A DNA stretch of 64,000 nucleotides from Streptomyces sp. SCL15-4 (lineage in GTDB: Bacteria > Actinomycetota > Actinomycetes > Streptomycetales > Streptomycetaceae), in assembly GCF_033366695.1 (NCBI RefSeq), contig NZ_JAOBTQ010000001.1, forward strand, positions 7,688,001-7,752,000. The letters are read 5' to 3'. Positions within the stretch are counted from its first letter, which is position 1. Each line of letters starts with the position of its first letter. The translations under genes were made by a program, and so were the position numbers. The notes beneath the pieces were generated by a model that made no database searches, had not been told where the DNA came from, and saw only the letters and a list, made by a program, of their open reading frames with translations. This document shows positions 23,607-29,879 of the stretch, one piece after another.

Positions 23607-24857
23607 ATGCACAACGATGCTACCCCCGACCCCTACGCCAACCCCCTCGCATTCGGACAACGGATGCAAATCCTCCGGCAACGACGAGGAATGAGCCGAC
23701 CCGTCCTCGCCGGCCTCCTCGGCAAGAGCCCGTCATGGGTGAAGCAGGTGGAGAGCGGCGTGCTCCAGACGCCGAAGTTGCCGACCATCCTCCGTATCGC
23801 CGAGCTGCTCCGTGTCCGGGACCTCGCCGACCTCACAGGAGACCAGTCCATGCCGGCCGATCTGTTCATTGGCCCCGGCCACCCGAAGCTCGCCGCGGTG
23901 AAGGCCGCGGTGGACGCGTTCCCGTTGGCGACCGACCGGCAGGCGCCGCCCACCCTGCACCTACGGCACCGCCTCGACGCCGCGTGGGCGGCCCGGCACG
24001 AGGCACCGAACCACCGTGAGGTCGTCGGCGGCCTGCTGCCCGACCTGATCCGTGACGCGCAGCTCGCCGTCCGGCAGGCTGACACCGCGGCGGACCGGCG
24101 CGCGGCGCAGGCTGTCCTCTCCGAGGTGTACTCCCTCGCCCAGTTCTTCGTCGCATACCAGCCCGACAGCGCCCTGCTCTGGCGAGTCGCCGAACGCGGC
24201 ATGGTCGCGGCCCAGGAATCGGAGGACCCGCACGCCATCGGTGTGGCCGCGTGGCTCGCCGCCCAAGCCCACCGCGACACCGGGCCCGTGCACTTCGACG
24301 CCGCCGACTCCGTCACCCTCGACGCACTCCGCTACCTCGACCACCATCTCCCCGACGTCGACGACAGGGTGCTGGCCATCGCCGGCGCGCTCCAGTTCGA
24401 GGCCGGGTACACGGCGGCGCGCCGGGGTAAGACCGGGGAGGCGTGGGGGTGGTGGGACCGGGCGGAGAAGACCGCGAAGAAACTGCGCCCCGACTACTAC
24501 CACCCCGTCACCTCGTTCTCGCGGGCCATCATGGGCGCCCACGCGGTGACCGTCGCGGTTGAACTGCACCAGGGCGGCGAGTCCGTCCGGCAGGCCGCGC
24601 GGGCGGACAAGCACGTCATCAAGTCCCGGCCTCGGCGGGCCCGGCACCGGATCGAGGAGGCCCGTGCCTACCAGCTGGACGGGCAGCCGGACGTCGCGCT
24701 GGCCACGCTGGACAAGGCGTGGGAGTCGGCTCCGGAGACCATCCAGTACAACGGCTACGCCAGGAGGATCGTGCTGGAGGAGACCGAGGCGAAGCAGCCC
24801 GAACGGCGGCAGCGGGCGTCTGAGCTGGCGGTCAAGCTGGGGATGTTGGCCGCGTAA
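23607..24857 (+). CDS. XRE-family regulator with TPR-like C-terminal domain
   Basis: A 416-residue protein from ATG 23607, with GGAGGGCGAGA upstream. Residues ~17-72 form an XRE helix-turn-helix (FGQRMQILRQRRGMSRPVLA, then KSPSWVKQVESGV). The remaining ~340 residues are helical repeats with TPR character (QAVLSEVYSLAQFFVAYQP, LAIAGALQFEAGYTAARRGK, EEARAYQLDGQPDVALATLD). Proteins of this build are abundant in Streptomyces, usually next to small acidic or zinc-finger partner genes, as here, and are thought to act as signal-responsive regulators. It could control the small genes just downstream; whether it belongs to the phage or was picked up by it is open. Confidence 0.85.
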   Translation: MHNDATPDPYANPLAFGQRMQILRQRRGMSRPVLAGLLGKSPSWVKQVESGVLQTPKLPTILRIAELLRVRDLADLTGDQSMPADLFIGPGHPKLAAVKAAVDAFPLATDRQAPPTLHLRHRLDAAWAARHEAPNHREVVGGLLPDLIRDAQLAVRQADTAADRRAAQAVLSEVYSLAQFFVAYQPDSALLWRVAERGMVAAQESEDPHAIGVAAWLAAQAHRDTGPVHFDAADSVTLDALRYLDHHLPDVDDRVLAIAGALQFEAGYTAARRGKTGEAWGWWDRAEKTAKKLRPDYYHPVTSFSRAIMGAHAVTVAVELHQGGESVRQAARADKHVIKSRPRRARHRIEEARAYQLDGQPDVALATLDKAWESAPETIQYNGYARRIVLEETEAKQPERRQRASELAVKLGMLAA

Positions 24858-24948
24858 GCATGGGGCAGAAACTCTGCCCCACCCTCAGCAGACGGGCTTC
24901 TACGGTCAGTTGCGTGACCCAGCCGCGCTGACCGTGGAGGCCCGACTC

Positions 24949-25272
24949 ATGCCAAGCGACACCGCGGGCACTCAGCCCGCGCTCGCCGCCCTACCACTCC
25001 CGAAGTACGACACCCTCACCCCGGACCAGGCGCGCGGCGCAACCTGCGTTTGGGACGGGACCCGACTCACCGGCGAGACCGCGGTGGACCTCGGCCCGCG
25101 CCGCGACGACGACGGGGTGTGGTTCCCGCGGGCGTGCCGGCCGTGCGCGCAGAAGCAGGCGATGGACGCGCTGGTGGAGCACAGCAGCGAGTGCGAGCAG
25201 TGCGTGGACGACCACAATCTCTGCCCCGAGGGCAGCACGCTGGTCCGCGCGGTCCGTGAGGCACGGCGATGA
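24949..25272 (+). CDS. Hypothetical protein with C-terminal cysteine cluster
   Basis: A 107-residue protein. The frame is open upstream; ATG 24949 is chosen because GTGGAGG lies about 10 bases before it. The N-terminal half is Pro/Ala/Leu-rich. The second half reads ATCVWDGTRLTGETAVDLG, then FPRACRPCAQKQAMD and SSECEQCVDDHNLC, three Cys pairs that could bind zinc. It follows the XRE/TPR regulator with about 90 bases between and overlaps the next tiny gene by four bases, suggesting a regulator-partner unit. Confidence 0.6.
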   Translation: MPSDTAGTQPALAALPLPKYDTLTPDQARGATCVWDGTRLTGETAVDLGPRRDDDGVWFPRACRPCAQKQAMDALVEHSSECEQCVDDHNLCPEGSTLVRAVREARR

Positions 25273-25430
25273 TCTGCACGCGCTGCGATCAGCCGATCCG
25301 CGAGGACGAGGGTTACGACACGGTCATCCACCACGGCGCGACCGGGGCCAAACCGACGCAGTACGTCCACAAGCGGTATTGCCAGCCTGCTCCGAGGCAG
25401 AGCTACCTCTCGCACCGCCTACGCAGGTAG
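25269..25430 (+). CDS. 53-residue zinc-finger-like protein
   Basis: A short gene starting at ATG 25269 in an ATGA overlap with the preceding stop and ending at TAG 25430. The protein begins MICTRCDQPIREDEGYD and continues with VIHHG and VHKRYCQP, so CxxC, a His pair and a late His/Cys can make one zinc site. Start overlap, codon style and motif all support coding. Function unknown; similar CxxC mini-proteins accompany XRE/TPR regulators in Streptomyces. Confidence 0.6.
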   Translation: MICTRCDQPIREDEGYDTVIHHGATGAKPTQYVHKRYCQPAPRQSYLSHRLRR

Positions 25431-25467
25431 CGTCCCCAGATTCCGGCGCCCGGGGGTGGGCGCCGGC

Positions 25468-25498
25468 GGCCACCCGCGAAGGGCCTGCCCGGGTGGCC
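25468..25498 (+). terminator. Terminator-like hairpin
   Basis: A 9-bp perfect stem: GGCCACCCG at 25468-25476 with its complement at 25490-25498, starting 38 bases after the 53-residue gene stop. Confidence 0.55.
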
Positions 25499-25503
25499 AC
25501 GGT

Positions 25504-25535
25504 CCGCCGCCGGTTTTCCCTTGGGCCGGCGGCGG
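25504..25535 (+). terminator. Second terminator-like hairpin
   Basis: A 10-bp perfect stem: CCGCCGCCGG at 25504-25513 and its complement at 25526-25535, with a T-rich 12-base loop (TTTTCCCTT...). Together with the hairpin just before it, this forms a double stop between the two groups of small zinc-finger genes. Confidence 0.6.
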
Positions 25536-25617
25536 GCCACAACTCAACAGAGTGACCGCAGTCGGTGAGCAGTCGTTGGCGATACGCCACTCGTGTGGCC
25601 CTATCGAAGGAGATCAC

Positions 25618-25923
25618 GTGGCCGCTATCTGCCCGAACTGTCACCTCCCGGAAATGATCGCGTACGTCGTCAACGACGAGGGACTGCACCCCTTCCCGTG
25701 TCTGGAGTGCAACACGGGGACCGTCCGCTCCACCCCCTACGGGCATCTCTCAGGGGCGGCGCCGTGCGGCACCAGCGGCTGCCGGGGGTCGGTGCGTGAC
25801 GACTACCAGTACGACGCCAAGGGGCGTCTGCACCGCCTGGACCGCGTCAGGTGCCAGTTCTGTGGAACCAACGAGACAGGAGTGATTCATGCCGGAAATG
25901 CGAAACAACGTGCCCTGCCCTAG
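25618..25923 (+). CDS. Multi-cysteine zinc-ribbon protein
   Basis: A 101-residue protein from GTG 25618, with GAAGGAG at 25605-25611. It contains ICPNCHLPEM, FPCLECNTGT, a CGTSGCRG pair and VRCQFCGTN: four Cys pairs, enough for two zinc ribbons. It could bind DNA, RNA or a protein partner; nothing more specific can be said. The next tiny gene starts inside its 3' end. It lies near the prophage right end. Confidence 0.65.
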   Translation: MAAICPNCHLPEMIAYVVNDEGLHPFPCLECNTGTVRSTPYGHLSGAAPCGTSGCRGSVRDDYQYDAKGRLHRLDRVRCQFCGTNETGVIHAGNAKQRALP

Positions 25924-26023
25924 GCCCGGCTGCACCGGCTCCAGGTGCGACATCGTCATCACCGACGACGACGGCACCTGGATCGGCCAGAGTTCCGAGC
26001 CGTGCAACGTGTGTGGTAGCTGA
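25889..26023 (+). CDS. 44-residue zinc-ribbon protein
   Basis: ATG 25889, with GACAGGAGTG upstream, to TGA 26021-26023, overlapping the previous gene by 35 bases in another frame. The protein has CPRPGC, a further SRCDIVITDDDGTW stretch, and ends EPCNVCGS, giving two Cys pairs around a small beta hairpin, the classic zinc-ribbon layout. Function unknown. Confidence 0.55.
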   Translation: MPEMRNNVPCPRPGCTGSRCDIVITDDDGTWIGQSSEPCNVCGS

Positions 26024-26028
26024 CCGGT

Positions 26029-26256
26029 CTACCGGACGAGGTCGGCGAGGGGGACGTCGAGGGCGTTGGCGATGAGGAGTAGGTCGGTGAGGTCGGGGGC
26101 CCGGTGGGCGTTCTCCCAGCGGCTGATGCTCTTGTGGTCGCGGCCGATGCGTTCCCCGAGCTGGACCTGGGAGAGGCGGGCCGCGCGACGGGCGTCACGG
26201 ATGCGAGTCCCGATCTCGGCGCGGCGGCGGGGTACCCAGTCGGGGAGGTCGTGCAC
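26029..26256 (-). CDS. XRE-family repressor-like HTH protein
   Basis: A 75-residue protein on the minus strand from GTG 26256. Residues ~16-72 are a full XRE domain: RIRDARRAARLSQVQLGERI, then DHKSISRWENAHRAPDLTDL and LLIANALDVPLADLV. The N-terminus (HDLPDWVPRRR) is short, and no other domain exists, as in small Cro/CI-like regulators. It is the only leftward regulator near the prophage end. A palindrome 35-52 bases upstream of its start is a good candidate for its own operator, so autoregulation or control of lysogeny is plausible. No strong ribosome site is visible. Confidence 0.75.
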   Translation of the reverse strand: MHDLPDWVPRRRAEIGTRIRDARRAARLSQVQLGERIGRDHKSISRWENAHRAPDLTDLLLIANALDVPLADLVR

Positions 26257-26290
26257 CCGCTTGATGGTCTGGTGATCTTGCGGGGATGTC

Positions 26291-26308
26291 TTTACCCACC
26301 TGGGTAAA
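26291..26308. promoter_or_regulatory. Palindromic candidate operator for the XRE repressor
   Basis: TTTACCCACCTGGGTAAA: 8-bp arms with a 2-base centre, 35-52 bases upstream of the leftward XRE gene start. The half-site octamer ACCTGGGT occurs again at 26765-26772 and, inverted, at 26795-26802. Size and symmetry suit a dimeric XRE protein. Confidence 0.55.
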
Positions 26309-26475
26309 TCTCATCCGGCGGGGTACTCGACAGATATATGCAGGAGGAGTACCAATTAAATCAGCACGGTCTGTAGCGAAGTCGCACTCACTGTGTTGAG
26401 ATGGCATATGCCGGACCGTACTGGCGTTCGATCCGGTCGCTCCTTGACGCCTGAATCTGCCACCCCCCAGCAGGC

Positions 26476-26497
26476 CCGGCACGGCCGACCGTGCCGG
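26476..26497. repeat. 9-bp perfect hairpin
   Basis: CCGGCACGG at 26476-26484 and its complement at 26489-26497 with a 4-base CCGA loop; the first of four hairpins in a row. Confidence 0.5.
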
Positions 26498-26502
26498 ACG
26501 GA

Positions 26503-26545
26503 CCGTCCGCCCGCCGTGAGCACCCCCTCGACGGCGGGCGGACGG
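26503..26545. repeat. 15-bp perfect hairpin
   Basis: CCGTCCGCCCGCCGT at 26503-26517 is exactly complementary to 26531-26545, with a 13-base loop. No gene ends within 200 bases on either strand, so its role as an ordinary terminator is unclear. Confidence 0.6.
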
Positions 26546-26624
26546 AACTCCGTGCCCGTCGATCGCAGGTCGCACCGCTCGTTCGAGCGAGTGACACATG
26601 CATAGTGCATGCGTTACACAGACG

Positions 26625-26680
26625 GGGCCAGGGCGGGGGTGATGTCTGCCTCCGCGGGTGGTCAACCCCCGCCCTGGCCC
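26625..26680. repeat. 15-bp perfect inverted repeat with 26-base loop
   Basis: GGGCCAGGGCGGGGG at 26625-26639 pairs exactly with 26666-26680. The stem is highly stable; the longer loop is less usual for a terminator. Confidence 0.6.
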
Positions 26681-26685
26681 TACAA

Positions 26686-26724
26686 GGATGGCCCCCCGAC
26701 GTCCGAGACGTCGGGGGGCCATCC
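26686..26724. terminator. 18-bp perfect hairpin, probable bidirectional terminator
   Basis: The arms 26686-26703 and 26707-26724 are exactly complementary around a 3-base loop (CGA): GGATGGCC at the outer edge, a run of six C/G, and GACGTC at the loop. This is the strongest hairpin in the window. Being symmetrical it could stop transcription from either side, insulating prophage from host genes. Confidence 0.65.
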
Positions 26725-26764
26725 GCCCCTCTCATGGGGAACGGATGGGAAACAGATCTTGTGA

Positions 26765-26802
26765 ACCTGGGTCAACTCAAACCAACCGCAGTCAACCCAG
26801 GT
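26765..26802. repeat. Inverted ACCTGGGT pair
   Basis: ACCTGGGT at 26765-26772 and ACCCAGGT at 26795-26802, each followed by TCAAC-type sequence so that GGTCAACTC also occurs twice as a direct repeat (26770-26778 and 26800-26808). The octamer is shared with the candidate operator at 26291-26308. Confidence 0.45.
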
Positions 26803-26814
26803 CAACTCCCCTCG

Positions 26815-26856
26815 GTGACGTTTCCCAGATAGGCGCCCCACCTGCGGAAACGTCAC
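26815..26856. repeat. 11-bp dyad at the phage-host junction (candidate attR region)
   Basis: GTGACGTTTCC at 26815-26825 is exactly complementary to 26846-26856, with a 20-base centre. It ends six bases before the GH88 homology starts (codon for Cys at 26862-26864). It may mark the recombinase site or a binding site for an accessory protein. The crossover point cannot be fixed without the left junction or an empty site. Confidence 0.4.
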
Positions 26857-26858
26857 TC

Positions 26859-27554
26859 ACGTGCATCATGGACACGATGATGAACCTCGATCTGCTGGCG
26901 TTCGCGAGCCGGCAGACCGGTGACGGCAGGTATCTGGACATCGCGGCGGCGCACGCGCGCACGGCCCGGCGTGTCTTTCCCCGCCCCGACGGATCGACCC
27001 CGCACGTGTTCGACTTCGACCCGGACACCGGCGCACCCCTCGGACCCGCCACGGTGCAGGGCTACGACGCCTCCTCCTGCTGGTCGCGGGGACAGGCGTG
27101 GGGCATCTACGGCTTCACCACCATGTACCGCAGGACCGGCGACACCGGTTTCCGGGACACCGCGCGCGCACTCGCCGACTACGCCATCGAGGCGCTGACC
27201 CCGGACCACGTTCCCGTCTGGGACTACCGCGCGCCGCAACAGCCGTACGACGTCAAGGACGCCTCCGCCGGGGCGATCATGGCGTGCGGTCTGCTGGACC
27301 TGCACGCGGCGACCGGACGAAGCGGCTACCGGGAGGCGGCGCTGCGGATCCTCACCGCGCTCGCGGAGACATGCCTGACCAGGAACTCGGCCCGCGCGGA
27401 GGCGGTGATCGCCCGCTGCACCCGCAACCGTCCGGCCGAGGACGGCGTCGAGATCTCGCTGCCGTACGCCGACTACTACTTCCTCGAGGGCGTCCTGCGA
27501 GTGCTCCGCCCGGCCGACGTGGACCGGGCGATCGACCTGTCGCAGCCCGCCTGA
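26859..27554 (+). pseudogene. GH88-family hydrolase, 5' part missing
   Basis: The open frame ending at TGA 27552-27554 encodes about 230 residues that match the C-terminal part of glycoside hydrolase family 88 (unsaturated glucuronyl hydrolases, which cleave the unsaturated uronic acid from polysaccharide lyase products). Recognisable parts: CIMDTMMNLDLLAFAS, ARRVFPRPDGSTPHV, QGYDASSCWSRGQAWGIYGF, VPVWDYRAP, KDASAGAIMACGLLDL and a PYADYYFLEGVLR end. Full-length members have some 370-400 residues, so about 140 N-terminal residues are absent. Upstream sequence is prophage, so the gene was most likely split by integration. ATG 26868 could in principle start a short product, but the fold would be incomplete. 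Confidence 0.8.
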
Positions 27555-27573
27555 CCGCGCGGACCGCGACGGC

Positions 27574-28530
27574 TCAGCGGCGTATGGACGCCTCGTCGGC
27601 GCGTTCGCCCGTGCTCTCCTCGCGGCCGGCGCGCCCGGCGACGGCCCGGGGCCGCGGCGCCGCGGCGGAGCCGCGGCGGTTGATCAGGACGACTCCGGCC
27701 ACGACGACGGCACCGCCGAGCAGCTCGATCGGGTGCGGGATCTCGCCGAGCCAGACGAAGGACACCAGCAGGGCGACGGGCGGCACCAGGTACAGCGCGG
27801 CGGTGGACGTGGAGAGCGGGAGCCGGGCGACGGCGTAGCCCCAGATGACGAAGCCCAGCGCGGACGGCAGCAGCCCGAGGAAGAGGACGGCCAGCAGCGC
27901 GTCCAGGGGAGCGTGGGTCACGGCCCGGGCCGTCGCGGGCACCAGCGGCAGCGCGAACACCGTGCCGGCGATCATGGCGTACGTGGCCACCTCCAGCCCG
28001 GTGTAGCGGCGCAGCAGCGGCTTGGTGGCGAAGTGGTAGACGCCCTGGACGACGGCCGCGGCCAGGACCACCAGGGACGCGGCGGTGAACCCGGACACGC
28101 CTTCACTGAGGGTGACGACGGCGGTGCCCGCGAGCGCGATGACGCTGCCGACGGCGACGTTGCGGCTGATGTGTTCGGCGAGGAAGACGCTGCCGAGCAG
28201 GACGCTGAAGACGGGGGCGACGGCGATCAGCAGGCTCGCGGTGCCCGCCTCGACGTGGATCTCGCCCCAGTTCAGCAGGATCTGGTACGCGGTCATGCCG
28301 GTGAGCCCGCACAGCGCGATCTGCGGCAGGTCCCTGCGCCGGGGCACCCGGACGCCGGCGAACGGCGCCAGGACGGCCAGGACGGCGGCGGCGATGGCCA
28401 GCCGCAGCAGCGAGAGCGCCGCCAGGCCGAGCCCGCCGACCCCCACCCGGATCGCCGGGAACGCGGACGCCCAGAGCACCACCGTGCCGGCCAGGGCGAA
28501 GAAGCTGGGGGAGGCGAACGGTTTGCGCAT
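27574..28530 (-). CDS. EamA/DMT-superfamily transporter
   Basis: A 318-residue membrane protein from ATG 28530. About ten hydrophobic helices form two halves typical of EamA permeases: ALAGTVVLWASAFPAIRVGV at the start, GLTGMTAYQILLNWGEI with TASLLIAVAPVFSVLLGSVF in the first half, and STAALYLVPPVALLVSFVWL in the second. The tail is Arg/Glu-rich and cytosolic. Members export amino acids, metabolites or drugs; the substrate cannot be read from sequence. It is divergent from a LysR regulator with a 71-base gap, so that regulator probably controls it. Its stop is 20 bases from the GH88 end, convergent. Confidence 0.9.
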   Translation of the reverse strand: MRKPFASPSFFALAGTVVLWASAFPAIRVGVGGLGLAALSLLRLAIAAAVLAVLAPFAGVRVPRRRDLPQIALCGLTGMTAYQILLNWGEIHVEAGTASLLIAVAPVFSVLLGSVFLAEHISRNVAVGSVIALAGTAVVTLSEGVSGFTAASLVVLAAAVVQGVYHFATKPLLRRYTGLEVATYAMIAGTVFALPLVPATARAVTHAPLDALLAVLFLGLLPSALGFVIWGYAVARLPLSTSTAALYLVPPVALLVSFVWLGEIPHPIELLGGAVVVAGVVLINRRGSAAAPRPRAVAGRAGREESTGERADEASIRR

Positions 28531-28569
28531 TCCTCTACGATGCCGAGAGCGAAACGAGAAGGTCCAGTT

Positions 28570-28595
28570 AGCTTTCGTTATGTGAAGCGTAAGCT
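28570..28595. promoter_or_regulatory. Candidate LysR-type binding site in the divergent gap
   Basis: AGCTTTCG at 28570-28577 and CGTAAGCT at 28588-28595 form an inverted repeat with one mismatch, centred between the divergent transporter and regulator starts. Its position just before the LysR start suits autoregulation. Confidence 0.4.
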
Positions 28596-28601
28596 GTGGT
28601 G

Positions 28602-29534
28602 ATGCTTGATGTGCGCCGGCTCAGGATCCTGCACCACCTGGCCATCCACGGCACCGTCGCGGCGGCGGCCGAGGCCCTGCACCTGACCGCTCCGGCCGTC
28701 TCCCAGCAACTGGCCGTCCTCGAACGCGAGGCCGGTCTGCCCGTCGTGGAGAAGCACGGCCGCACGCTGCGGCTGACCAGCGCCGGAGAGCTGCTGGTCG
28801 CGCACGCGGAGGTGGTCCTCGGCGACCTCGCCGCCGCGGAGTCCGACCTCGCGGCGCTGCGCGGTGGCGAGCGCGGCCAGGTCCGGGTGGCCGCGTTCTC
28901 CTCGGCCGCCCGCGCGCTGTTCCCGGCCGTGTACCGGGCGCTCGCCGAGGAGGACGAGGCGTGGTCGCGCCGGCTCGTCCTCCAGCTCACCGTCCTGGAG
29001 CCCGGGGACGCGCTCACGGCCCTGCACAAGCGGGAGATCGACGTGGCCGTCGTCCACGGCTACACCGTACTGCCCCGCGACTTCCCCTCCGGCAGCGAGC
29101 AGGAGGCCCTCATGGACGACCCCGTGGTGGCCGTGCTGCGTCCCGGACACGCGGACCGGCTGGGGCTGGCTCCCGGGCAGCCGGCCGACCTCGCCGCGCT
29201 CGCCCGGGCGCCCTGGCTGACGCCCGCGCCGGACACCTCCTGCTACGAGATGATCCAGCGCACCTGCGGCGCCGCCGGGTTCGTGCCCGACATCCGGGTG
29301 CGCAGCAGCGACTTCGCCGTCCTGACCGCGCTGGTCGCGGCCGGCGCGGGTGTCGCGCTGGCGCCCCGGCTCGCCGTCCCGGACGACATCGCCGGCGTCA
29401 GCCTGCACCCGCTGACCAGGCCGGTCAGCCGGACCATCTTCACCGTGAGCCGCTCGGGCACCACCCGCCGGCCCGACATACACCTGCTGAACTCCCTGCT
29501 GAAGCGGGCAGCGGCCGGCCACCCTCACACCTGA
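28602..29534 (+). CDS. LysR-family transcriptional regulator
   Basis: 310 residues from ATG 28602 (in-frame GTGs at 28596 and 28599 are alternatives). The N-terminal winged HTH is clear: LHHLAIHGTVAAAAEALHL, then TAPAVSQQLAVLEREAG and LRLTSAGELLVAHAE. The C-terminal ~220 residues form the two-lobed effector domain (GQVRVAAFSSAARALFPAVY, DVAVVHGYTVLP, GAGVALAPRLAVPDD). Regulation of the divergent EamA transporter is the natural inference. The effector is unknown. Confidence 0.92.
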   Translation: MLDVRRLRILHHLAIHGTVAAAAEALHLTAPAVSQQLAVLEREAGLPVVEKHGRTLRLTSAGELLVAHAEVVLGDLAAAESDLAALRGGERGQVRVAAFSSAARALFPAVYRALAEEDEAWSRRLVLQLTVLEPGDALTALHKREIDVAVVHGYTVLPRDFPSGSEQEALMDDPVVAVLRPGHADRLGLAPGQPADLAALARAPWLTPAPDTSCYEMIQRTCGAAGFVPDIRVRSSDFAVLTALVAAGAGVALAPRLAVPDDIAGVSLHPLTRPVSRTIFTVSRSGTTRRPDIHLLNSLLKRAAAGHPHT

Positions 29535-29573
29535 CGCCCACCCCGCCGCCAGGCGCCGGCCATCCCGGCGCCC

Positions 29574-29778
29574 GCCGGCCGCGCCGGGCATGTGTGCGTC
29601 TGACGGCTGTCCTGCCGGCCGTGCCGAGCGTGCCGGCGTCTGGTGGCCTGTCCTGCCGGGCCGTGTCGGACATGTGCGTGTGGGGTGGCCGCCCTGCCGG
29701 GCCGCGCCGGGCATGTGTGCGTCTGACAGCCGCCCACGCGGGCCCGCGTCAGGCATGTCTGCGTGTGACGGCCGTGCC
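29574..29778. repeat. Five tandem copies of a ~41-bp GC-rich unit
   Basis: Units begin at 29574, 29614, 29655, 29696 and 29738 (40-42 bases each). They share the opening GCCGGCCG/GCCGGGCC and, in most copies, the core GGCATGTGTGCGTCTGAC. Copies 1 and 4 are the most alike. The period is not a multiple of three, and the block lies in the 345-base gap between the convergent lysR and murJ-like genes, so it is non-coding. The rest of the gap (29535-29573, 29779-29879) shows nothing definite. Confidence 0.7.
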
Positions 29779-29879
29779 GGTCACCGCTGCCGGCCGCTCT
29801 GCGGGTCGCGTCGGGCATCCCGGTGGCCGTCGGCCGCCCCGTCGGCCCGCCCGCGCCTTGCGGCACCTCGCCGGTCGTG

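Larger units (their letters stand above)
26257..26858. other. 600-base gene-free block rich in inverted repeats (prophage right end)
   Basis: I see no credible gene here; reading frames crossing it are Arg/Pro/Gly-rich shadows without ribosome sites. It holds an operator-like palindrome (26291-26308), hairpins at 26476-26497, 26503-26545, 26625-26680 and 26686-26724, a small dyad at 26597-26611, a repeat pair at 26765-26802 and an 11-bp dyad at 26815-26856. The A/T-rich patch around 26330-26365 is unlike its surroundings and may include promoter elements. Confidence 0.7.
1..26860. mobile_element. Prophage (siphovirus type), left end outside the window
   Basis: Seen: a collinear set of packaging, head, tail, lysis and regulatory genes from the window start to about 26.0 kb, nearly all on the + strand with short spacers or overlaps. 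A gene-free block of inverted repeats then runs up to a host GH88 gene that begins in mid-protein at about 26,862. Known: this order is that of HK97-head, long-tailed phages of actinobacteria. Inferred: the right attachment site lies at roughly 26,815-26,866; the left end and integrase are off the window. I see no frameshift or stop in the structural genes, so the element could be intact. Confidence 0.9.

Noticed and set aside
26195..26722. 175-codon minus-strand ORF across the prophage end
   Set aside because: Arg/Pro/Gly-rich, crosses the perfect hairpins, overlaps the XRE gene and lacks a ribosome site.
26700..26870. tRNA gene as attachment site
   Set aside because: No cloverleaf or TTCGA-type arm found; host homology at the junction is GH88.
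27098..27838. Plus-strand ORF spanning the GH88 end and the EamA gene
   Set aside because: Arg-rich frame shadow crossing two real genes on opposite strands.
29574..29778. CRISPR array
   Set aside because: Units are directly adjacent without unique spacers, diverge from each other and have no cas genes nearby.
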